Positions 45,847 through 51,847 of a DNA stretch of 51,847 nt are shown piece after piece; the stretch's first letter is position 1, and every line of letters starts with the position of its first letter. The stretch is taken from NCBI GenBank assembly GCA_937891765.1, contig CALAGQ010000030.1, forward strand, positions 1-51,847, read 5' to 3'. Both the position numbers and the translations under genes were made by a program. This DNA comes from an uncultured Nitrospina sp. (GTDB lineage Bacteria; Nitrospinota; Nitrospinia; Nitrospinales; VA-1). The notes beneath the pieces are model-generated. The model made no database searches. It saw only the letters and a program-made list of their open reading frames with translations, and was not told where the DNA came from.

Positions 45847-47280
45847 ATGGCTTTCAAATCCATTCGGTCCAGGTTGACTGCCTGGTACATCCTGTTACTA
45901 GGCCTCATCCTCATCCTATTCAGCGTTTTTCTTAATTATTTCCTTTCCAAGCGCCTTTATGAAAGTGTCGATAACTCCCTGACGGTTTCGGCCACCGTTG
46001 TTGCCACCTCGGCAGTGATGAAATTCAACCGTTCGACCTTGTCCGGACTCGACCAGATTTTCGAGCAGTTCACGGGAGCCGGTAACCTCAACAAGTTTTA
46101 CAGAATCTATGATGGCTCTGGCAATGTTGGGTCCCGCTCCAACAATATTGATGCCTCCAAGTTCCCGTTATCTCAAATTGCTTATGCTGATGCCCTTAAG
46201 GGGGCAAATTCCTATGAAACATTTCTTGTGGATGGCAAGTTCCCTATTCGGGTTATCACCATGCCAATTTTGCGGGAAAAAAAGCTGGTCAATCTGGTTC
46301 AGGTAGGGACTTCATTGGAGGCTGTGCAGGAGACTCTGAGTAACCTGAGGATATTTTTGTTCACCGCTGTTCCCTCGGTGCTCGTTTTCGCTACACTGTT
46401 CGCACGATTTCTGGCCCGGCGAGCTTTGAAGCCTATATCAAAAATCATTCAAACCGCCCGGGATATCGGGCAGGGGCAGGAGTTGAGCCAGCGAATTCCC
46501 GTGTTCAAAGTTCAGGATGAATTGGGCCAACTGGCCCTTACTTTTAATGAAATGATGGATCGACTGGAAAACTCCTTCGCCCAGATGCGTCAATTCAGCA
46601 GTGACGCTTCGCATGAGTTGCGGACTCCGTTAACGGTTTTGCAAGGGCAAAACGAATTGGTATTGAGTAAACCGCGTGACCCGAAAGAGTATCAGGAGGT
46701 GATCATCAGCAACCTCGAAGAGATCAGCTATATGTCCAAAGTACTGGAAGACTTGTTTGTCCTCTCCCGGTCCGATGAAAATCAGATTCTTCTCAACTGC
46801 AAGCCGATGGACTTGAGAGACCTAGTGGAAGAAGTGTGCAAACATGCCGAAGTGTTGGCCGGCGATAAAGATATCTCAATCGTCATAGCATTTCTGGAGT
46901 CGGTGACAATCAACGGAGATGAGGTGCGGCTGCGGCAAATGGTCTGGAATATTCTGCACAACGGGATTAAATATACGCAACCGGGCGGTGAGCTGAAAGT
47001 TTCTCTGCTGGAAGAAGCAGGGTTCGCTCTGTTGTCGATACAGGATACCGGCATCGGAATACCAGAAAAAGACCTGCCATCCATCTTTGACAGGTTCTAC
47101 CGGGTGGATAAAGCCCGGTCACGCGATGAAGGAGGCAGCGGATTGGGACTCAGCATCTGCAAACACATTGCCGAAGCGCATAAAGGTAAAATCGAAGTCG
47201 AAAGCAAACTGGGCATCGGTACCCGTTTTAAAATCCGCATCCCCAGCACCACTAGCCGTGGAACCAACGAGCACCACTAG
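45847..47280 (+). CDS. Sensor histidine kinase
   Basis: A 477-residue inner-membrane kinase. Membrane helices lie at about 12-33 (WYILLLGLILILFSVFLNYF) and 170-190 (LFTAVPSVLVFATLFARFL) around a periplasmic sensor of about 135 residues. HAMP follows, then the dimerisation domain with H256 in SSDASHELRTPLTVL, and the ATPase domain with MVWNILHNGIKYT, DTGIGIPEKDLP, FDRFYRVDKARS and GGSGLGLSICKHIAE. Its partner is the regulator just upstream. The natural end is probably GTRFKIRIPS. The last ten or so residues (TTSRGTNEHH) and the stop come from repeat copy F1. Confidence 0.94.
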   Translation: MAFKSIRSRLTAWYILLLGLILILFSVFLNYFLSKRLYESVDNSLTVSATVVATSAVMKFNRSTLSGLDQIFEQFTGAGNLNKFYRIYDGSGNVGSRSNNIDASKFPLSQIAYADALKGANSYETFLVDGKFPIRVITMPILREKKLVNLVQVGTSLEAVQETLSNLRIFLFTAVPSVLVFATLFARFLARRALKPISKIIQTARDIGQGQELSQRIPVFKVQDELGQLALTFNEMMDRLENSFAQMRQFSSDASHELRTPLTVLQGQNELVLSKPRDPKEYQEVIISNLEEISYMSKVLEDLFVLSRSDENQILLNCKPMDLRDLVEEVCKHAEVLAGDKDISIVIAFLESVTINGDEVRLRQMVWNILHNGIKYTQPGGELKVSLLEEAGFALLSIQDTGIGIPEKDLPSIFDRFYRVDKARSRDEGGSGLGLSICKHIAEAHKGKIEVESKLGIGTRFKIRIPSTTSRGTNEHH

Positions 47281-47385
47281 CCGTGGAGGCGACGGAGCAA
47301 AGACTCGTTGAGCCGAGATAAGTTTTTGTTCACCAGAGAAAGTTATTGCCCATTGGGTCCAGCGTTACGCTGATTAGTTACCGCC
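47247..47385 (+). repeat. Intergenic inverted-repeat element, copy F1
   Basis: Two identical 15-bp boxes CACCACTAGCCGTGG begin at 47247 and 47272, 25 bp apart, the same spacing as in copy C. GAGGCGACGGAGCAAAGAC, GAGCCGAGATAAG (47310-47322) and AGTTATTGCCCATTGGGTCC (47341-47360) follow. The right end is degraded (GATTAG). The first box overlaps the histidine kinase gene, and the TAG of the second box is its stop codon. A second copy follows at once. Confidence 0.75.
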
Positions 47386-47516
47386 ATGGCGAGTGCGTCT
47401 GAGTCTGGAACCAACTAACAATGTGTTTATTTTGCGGGCAACGAGCTATGACAGCTTGACGGGCTATTGCTCATTGGCCCCACGCCAAGTGGTGGCTGCA
47501 CGCCTAGTGGAGTTGG
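47386..47516 (+). repeat. Intergenic inverted-repeat element, copy F2 (tandem to F1)
   Basis: This copy starts with a degraded first box and the linker GGAACCAACTAAC (47408-47420; compare GGAACCAACGAGC in F1). A weak core (GAGCTATGACAGC) follows, then TATTGCTCATTGGCCCCACG (47465-47484). Two right-end boxes end it, CCACGCCAAGTGG and GCACGCCTAGTGG. The last one overlaps the aldehyde dehydrogenase gene and supplies its TAG stop (complement of 47504-47506). Confidence 0.65.
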
Positions 47517-49009
47517 AGGATTATGTTTTTGACCTGGGTGTAGTTTTCCAGGGCGTGGATGCCCATTTCTCTTCCGAACCCACTTTGCTTATAGCCGCCG
47601 AAAGGCGCCGCCGCGTCGAAAATGTTGTGGCAGTTCACCCACACCGTGCCAGCCTTAAGACCCTTTGCGACTTTATGAGCCTTGTTGATGTCGTTGGTCC
47701 AGACGCTTGCTGCCAGACCGTACACCGTATCGTTGCCAAGGGCGATGACCGCATCGAGGTCTTCAAAAGGTGCGGCCACCACGACCGGACCGAAAATTTC
47801 TTCCGCCACAATTTTCATATCAGGATTAACATTGTCAAAAACGGTGGGTTGAACATAGCATCCTGATTCAAGCTCCTTGCCGGGGGCGTTGCCGCCAGCA
47901 CGGGTTTTGGCGCCTTGCTGTTCTCCCGAGCGGATATAATTCAATACCCGTTCCTGTTGTTCCCGTGAAACCAGCGGGCCCATATCGGTGTCGGTGCACA
48001 TGCCCGGCCCGATTTTGATATTTTTTGCAAGTTCGGCAACGCGTCCGATCAGATCTTCATAAATATTTTCGTGAATTAGTAGACGGGACCCCGCCGCGCA
48101 ACATTGTCCGTGGTTGAAAAAGATGGCGCCTGCAACTCCCTGAGCGGCCATATCGAGATCGGCATCGGGGAACACGATACTGGGCGACTTACCTCCCAGT
48201 TCCAGCGAAACCCGTTTTAAATTTCCAGCAGAAGATTTGACGATTTCATGTCCCACTTCGGTGCTTCCAGTGAAGGCAACTTTGTCGACATTTTCATGAC
48301 GGGCAAGTGCTTCGCCCGCATCGCCGAATCCGCTGATGATATTGACGACTCCATCAGGAAATCCCGCTTCGGCAAACAGGCCAGCGAGATACAAGGCCGA
48401 TAGAGGTGTCTGCTCCGCTGGTTTCAAGACCACACAATTGCCTGCAGCCAAGGCTACGCCCAGTTTCCAGGTGGCCATGAGCAGGGGGAAGTTCCAGGGA
48501 ATGATCTGGCCCACCACGCCCATCGGTTCGCGCAAAGTGAAATCGAGAAACTCAGCACCCGGTGCATAGGGAACGGAGATGTCAATCGTTTCGCCATGAA
48601 TTTTGGTTGTCATCCCGGCGTAATAGCGGAAGTGGTCTACGGTCAAAGGCACATCGGCGGCGCGGGCGATGGAGAGCGGTTTTCCGTTATCCAGGGTTTC
48701 CAGTTGTGCGAACTCTTCGGTACGTTGTTCGATCAGGTCGGCCAGTTTCCAGAGCAGCTTACCCCGTTCCGAGACGGTTATTTTTCTCCAGGGTCCGTTT
48801 TCGAAAGCGTTTCGTGCCGCTTTGACGGCGCGGTCGATATCTTCCTTGTTACCTTTGGGAACATGGGTCAGGACGCTGTTGTCAGAAGGGTCTAGAACCT
48901 CAAAAGTTTCTCCACTGGCAGCATCGACACGCTTGCCATCGATCAATAGTTTTTGTGGGGAGGCGAGAAATTCTTTTATCGCTGAAAGCGGTGTGATTGC
49001 GGTGGTCAT
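47504..49009 (-). CDS. NAD(P)-dependent aldehyde dehydrogenase
   Basis: A 501-residue ALDH-superfamily enzyme that oxidises an aldehyde to the acid. Present are the oxyanion Asn region (IIPWNFPLLMATWK), VLKPAEQTPL, FTGSTEVGHEI, the general base Glu in SLELGGKSP, the nucleophilic Cys in FNHGQCCAAGSRL, EEIFGPVVVAAPF and the C-terminal PFGGYKQSGFGREMG. It resembles betaine/general aldehyde dehydrogenases, and the substrate is not clear. I choose ATG 49009 (GGAG six bases upstream) over a TTG at 49021. A TATAAT on the minus strand (49077-49082) may mark its promoter. The stop lies in repeat copy F2. Confidence 0.94.
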   Translation of the reverse strand: MTTAITPLSAIKEFLASPQKLLIDGKRVDAASGETFEVLDPSDNSVLTHVPKGNKEDIDRAVKAARNAFENGPWRKITVSERGKLLWKLADLIEQRTEEFAQLETLDNGKPLSIARAADVPLTVDHFRYYAGMTTKIHGETIDISVPYAPGAEFLDFTLREPMGVVGQIIPWNFPLLMATWKLGVALAAGNCVVLKPAEQTPLSALYLAGLFAEAGFPDGVVNIISGFGDAGEALARHENVDKVAFTGSTEVGHEIVKSSAGNLKRVSLELGGKSPSIVFPDADLDMAAQGVAGAIFFNHGQCCAAGSRLLIHENIYEDLIGRVAELAKNIKIGPGMCTDTDMGPLVSREQQERVLNYIRSGEQQGAKTRAGGNAPGKELESGCYVQPTVFDNVNPDMKIVAEEIFGPVVVAAPFEDLDAVIALGNDTVYGLAASVWTNDINKAHKVAKGLKAGTVWVNCHNIFDAAAPFGGYKQSGFGREMGIHALENYTQVKNIILQLH

Positions 49010-49176
49010 GGCTAACTCCAATCAGACTTGAGAATCAAAAATAGGCAGTTCCCATTCAATAAGTTTGAACCTGATTATTATATTGATTGCGACTGAAATA
49101 AAGTTTTTTTTGCAGTTAAATTAAAGGGAGTGGCTCAGGATGAGGGAGTGCGGGGGACTCTTCTAAATGTGGGAGG

Positions 49177-49629
49177 TTACTGAATCCACACTAGAGGGCG
49201 GTAGATCCAGGCTTTGTCGCCTGCCGCGTCTTCGATGTGTGCCCAGTCGTTCTCGATTTTGAGGACTTTCATGGAAAAATATTTGTCCACCGGAGCCCAT
49301 TTTACTTTTGGGTGTTCGGTGCCTGGCCCTTCTCTGAGATTGGTCTGATTGTTTTTGATGGCGGCGCATTTATATTTCTGGGTGGTGAGTGGTGCGTAAA
49401 CCCAATAACGGTCTCCGTCCAAATCCTCCACCTGTTTCCAGTTACCTTTGGTCGATAAAAGTTTGAAGGGCATGTATTGGAATACCTCCCAGAGTTTTTC
49501 GTATTTGGTGCCGGGGCCTTTTCTTAAATTGGCTTTCTCATTTTTGATGCAAAGAGCCTGCGCCGGATCGGCCCCAACAAGAAAAAAGATCAAAGTAAAT
49601 ATCAGAATAGACATGCGAGTTTTAGTCAT
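49177..49629 (-). CDS. Exported protein with two bacterial SH3 domains
   Basis: A 150-residue protein with a signal peptide (SILIFTLIFFLVGADPAQA). Two SH3-like repeats follow, recognisable by matching cores: NEKANLRKGPGTKYEKLWEV...WKQVEDLDGDRYWVY and NNQTNLREGPGTEHPKVKWA...WAHIEDAAGDKAWIY. Each repeat starts with a Cys (ALCIKN, YKCAAIK), which might form a disulfide. Such domains often bind peptidoglycan or cell-surface partners. It is a single gene, divergent from the glycosyltransferase. Confidence 0.88.
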   Translation of the reverse strand: MTKTRMSILIFTLIFFLVGADPAQALCIKNEKANLRKGPGTKYEKLWEVFQYMPFKLLSTKGNWKQVEDLDGDRYWVYAPLTTQKYKCAAIKNNQTNLREGPGTEHPKVKWAPVDKYFSMKVLKIENDWAHIEDAAGDKAWIYRPLVWIQ

Positions 49630-49788
49630 GGTGTTCTGTTGAGAGGTTCTGGTGAGTGGAGCAACGGGTAATATGCTAAACTTCGTTAAATCTGCAGATG
49701 AAGGCCTTTCTTCAACTATCTTTCTTAAAGCATAGCAAATTTTTCGGCCTTCACCCGATTTTTATTTCTTTTTAAGAAAGAAGCGCTC

Positions 49789-50925
49789 TTGCTACAAATA
49801 TTGACAGCCCTGCAACTGGTTTTAATTGTGACGGTGATTGTTTACCTGACGGTGAACATAATTTATCTGGTTCGCCTTGAACCGGTTGCGCATCAAATAG
49901 ATCGCCCGCCGCTGGTGTCTGTCTGTGTTCCTGCCAGAGATGAGGAGCGGGGAATTCGGGCTTGTCTGGAGTCCCTTTTGAAACAGGACTACCCGCAGTT
50001 TGAAGTGATCGTGGTGAACGACCATTCCACCGACCATACCGGCGAGTTGATTCGGGAACTGGCGCGAAACAATTCCCGTTTGATCGCGCTGAACGGAGAA
50101 GACCTGCCCGAAGGCTGGCTGGGAAAACCTTTCGCTCTGCATCAGGCTTTCCAAAAAGCCAAAGGAGAGATTCTGTTGTTCACCGATGCTGATCCTGTTT
50201 TTGAACCTGATGCGTTACGCACCGCTGTTTTTACTATGCGGGAACGCAATCTCGACGCTCTGACTTTGATGCCTCGAGCAGAGTTTGGTTCGTTCTGGGA
50301 AAGGGCGGTGCAACCGACCATCTTCGGCTTTATCGCATCCCTGACACGGTTTAGAAAAGTGAACAGCCCAGGTCACAAAAGCGCGATGGGATTCGGCGCG
50401 TTCCTCATGTTCAAGCGTGCAGCTTATGAAAGCATCGGCGGGCACGAAGGCGGCAAGGCCGATGTATTGGAAGATGTGTTGATCGCCAAGCGGTTGAAGA
50501 GGGCCGGATTCAATCTTCTCGTCGCCGATGCCAAGCGTCTGTTTTCCATTCGCATGTATTTTGGCTTCCGTGAAATCTGGACCGGCTGGCGCAAGAATAT
50601 GTTCCTGGCTATGAAGCGCTCGGTCGTCCGCGCGCTTTATTATGTATTCATGGTGCTGGCATTTTTGCTGACGCCTTATCTGGTGCTGGGATGGAATGTG
50701 GTGGTAGGGTCCGGCCTACTCTGGGTAGGACTCTCCCTGCTCGGCGTCATCATGGTTTCCGCCGCAACGATTAAAATCTGTGATGAGTTGGGGCTGAACC
50801 GCATCAACGCCTGCCTGTTTCCGATAGGCGCTGTTGTGATGGCGGCCATCATGATAAACTCCATGATTGAGACTCTGGTTTTTTCCCGCACCGAGTGGCG
50901 GGGTAGAGTTTATTTGGTGGAATAA
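49789..50925 (+). CDS. Membrane-anchored family 2 glycosyltransferase
   Basis: A 378-residue protein. An N-terminal membrane helix (ALQLVLIVTVIVYLTVNIIYL) is followed by a GT-A domain with SVCVPARDEERGIRACLESL, VIVVNDHSTDHTGELI, LPEGWLGKPFALHQAF, the DxD motif in LLFTDADPVFEPDAL and acceptor-region GHEGGKADVLEDVLIAKRL. Two or three C-terminal helices close it. The LPEGWLGK motif is typical of the CrtQ/HpnI-like branch that glycosylates lipids such as carotenoids or hopanoids; the actual acceptor is open. The start is TTG 49789 behind AAGAAAGAAG. The last gene begins 28 bp downstream. Confidence 0.85.
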   Translation: MLQILTALQLVLIVTVIVYLTVNIIYLVRLEPVAHQIDRPPLVSVCVPARDEERGIRACLESLLKQDYPQFEVIVVNDHSTDHTGELIRELARNNSRLIALNGEDLPEGWLGKPFALHQAFQKAKGEILLFTDADPVFEPDALRTAVFTMRERNLDALTLMPRAEFGSFWERAVQPTIFGFIASLTRFRKVNSPGHKSAMGFGAFLMFKRAAYESIGGHEGGKADVLEDVLIAKRLKRAGFNLLVADAKRLFSIRMYFGFREIWTGWRKNMFLAMKRSVVRALYYVFMVLAFLLTPYLVLGWNVVVGSGLLWVGLSLLGVIMVSAATIKICDELGLNRINACLFPIGAVVMAAIMINSMIETLVFSRTEWRGRVYLVE

Positions 50926-50953
50926 TTTAACGCTTTGATACCTCTTACCTGCT

Positions 50954-51847
50954 ATGGATAACAGCCCACGACTATTTATTAAAGCAGGCCTCATTTATGC
51001 GGTGATCGGCGCTCTACTTGGCATCACCATGGCCATCAACCCTTCGCTTTCAAATCCGCTAAGATTCATCCATATCCACCTGAACCTGCTCGGGTTCATG
51101 ACCATGATGGTATCGGGCGTGGCCTACCATGTGCTGCCCCGGTTCAGCGCACGCACACTGCCCTGGCCCGGCGGAATGAAAGTTCAGTTTATTCTGCAAA
51201 ATGCGGGTCTCTTGGGAATGGTGGCTGTGCAGAGTTTCAACGACTGGCGAGGAGGAGGGGCGACTCAGGCTCTCTTCATCTTTTTTGCCGTTCTTGCCGG
51301 AATATCGTTCGTGATCATGTTTTACAATCTCTATTTTGTCCTCTCCCCCGAAAAGGAAGGACTGCCCCCGACAAAAATTACCGGAGATATGAAAGTGGGA
51401 CCAGTGATCGACCAGTTTCCACAAGCTCTGGAGGTTTTTGTCGCAAATGGATTCCAGGCCTTGGCTAATCCGACTGCACGGCAAACCTTCGCCAAAGTGA
51501 TCAGCATCGACAAGGCCTGCGAAAAACACGGCGTGTCGCCAGCAGAGTTTCTGGGAAAACTCAATCAGGTAATTTTTGCTGAAGAAGCATCTTCGGCTTC
51601 TCAACCTCATCCGGAGGGATCTCCGGCAGCGGGACAGGAAATTGAGTGCGGGCAAATGTGCGAGGCTGACACACGGGTCGGTAGTTTGATCGTGACTTAC
51701 CCGACCACCAAAAAAGTATTCGAAGCGCATTACGGCGAAAGTTGTTTCACCTGCCCGGGTCAGGTTTTTGAAACCGTGGAGCAAACCGCCAGCATGCATA
51801 ATGTTGACTTGAAAATGATTCTGTCTGAAATTAACAGTGTAATAGAT
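50954..51847 (+). CDS. Haem-copper-oxidase-like membrane domain fused to two DUF1858-type domains (cut by the window edge)
   Basis: The frame is open from ATG 50954 to the last base (298 codons, no stop). Residues 8-130 hold about four membrane helices with FIHIHLNLLGFMTMMVSGVA and AYHVLPRF. H40, H42 and H59 resemble haem-ligand patterns of NorB/cbb3 subunit I, but only a fragment of such a subunit is present. Residues 140-207 are a DUF1858 domain (MKVGPVIDQFPQALEVF, ISIDKACEKHGVSPAEFL). After a linker with CGQMC comes a second one (241-298) of the hybrid-cluster-protein-associated type with C264/C267 in GESCFTCPGQVFETVEQTA. A nitric-oxide, oxygen or redox role is an inference. The antisense frame here is a shadow. 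Confidence 0.78.
   Translation, partial: MDNSPRLFIKAGLIYAVIGALLGITMAINPSLSNPLRFIHIHLNLLGFMTMMVSGVAYHVLPRFSARTLPWPGGMKVQFILQNAGLLGMVAVQSFNDWRGGGATQALFIFFAVLAGISFVIMFYNLYFVLSPEKEGLPPTKITGDMKVGPVIDQFPQALEVFVANGFQALANPTARQTFAKVISIDKACEKHGVSPAEFLGKLNQVIFAEEASSASQPHPEGSPAAGQEIECGQMCEADTRVGSLIVTYPTTKKVFEAHYGESCFTCPGQVFETVEQTASMHNVDLKMILSEINSVID

Noticed and set aside
47393..47866. A 157-codon plus-strand frame over the repeat and the aldehyde dehydrogenase end
   Set aside because: It is antisense to well-conserved aldehyde dehydrogenase sequence and begins in repeat copy F2.
51059..51799. A 246-codon open frame on the minus strand near the right edge
   Set aside because: The plus-strand frame from 50954 is open to the edge and contains membrane helices and two DUF1858-type domains. 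The minus-strand product looks like a composition artefact.

Overview
The window is an ordinary, gene-dense stretch of a Gram-negative bacterial chromosome. Evidence for this includes lipoprotein and secretion signals, mreBCD with a penicillin-binding protein 2, a PpiD-type periplasmic foldase, an NhaD sodium/proton antiporter, and many GTG and TTG starts. I see no tRNA or rRNA gene, insertion sequence, prophage or CRISPR array. The mix of families, including a haem-copper-oxidase-like membrane protein carrying DUF1858 modules at the right edge, would fit a marine Nitrospinota (Nitrospina-like) bacterium or a relative. That is an impression, not something the sequence proves.

Left part (1-9412): the tail of sfsA, a small lipoprotein, a methyltransferase and an unknown gene. 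These are followed on the minus strand by an argD-argF-MscS-like-tgt cluster, then comF facing nhaD.

Middle (9413-24452): a compact plus-strand run makes isoprenoid precursors and histidine (ispA, dxs, hisB, hisH, then an EamA transporter). A minus-strand run (mtaB, SAM hydrolase, smpB, O-methyltransferase) serves tRNA modification and ribosome rescue. A plus-strand run starts with a Fis-like regulator, continues with a stand-alone GlmU-type uridylyltransferase, a GlmU-like two-domain protein with altered active-site residues and glmS, and ends with a ThiD-ThiN fusion. The three central genes belong to UDP-GlcNAc supply.

Cell envelope (24499-31736): ppiD is divergent from mreB-mreC-mreD-mrdA, followed by a YcgR-like PilZ gene. 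DNA repair and mixed metabolism follow (31741-39325): uvrB, a TraB-family membrane protein, a 2-hydroxyacid dehydrogenase, a TPMT-like methyltransferase, an SRAP/YedK protein, an M24 peptidase and bcp. A minus-strand group (39332-43537) joins gatB to three exported proteins. The right part has a short-chain dehydrogenase, two small unknown genes leading into a two-component system, an aldehyde dehydrogenase, an SH3 protein, a glycosyltransferase and the unfinished DUF1858 protein.

The most unusual signal is a family of short (about 70-140 bp) imperfect inverted-repeat elements between genes. Copies lie near 2033, 7978, 14929, 43638, 47247 and 47386. They sit mainly between convergent genes, and their terminal motifs form the last codons and stop codons of several neighbours, giving unrelated proteins similar C-terminal residues. 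Other points of note are the GlmU-like protein with substitutions in both active sites, the right-edge fusion protein, and a small Cys/His-rich gene placed directly before a response regulator.
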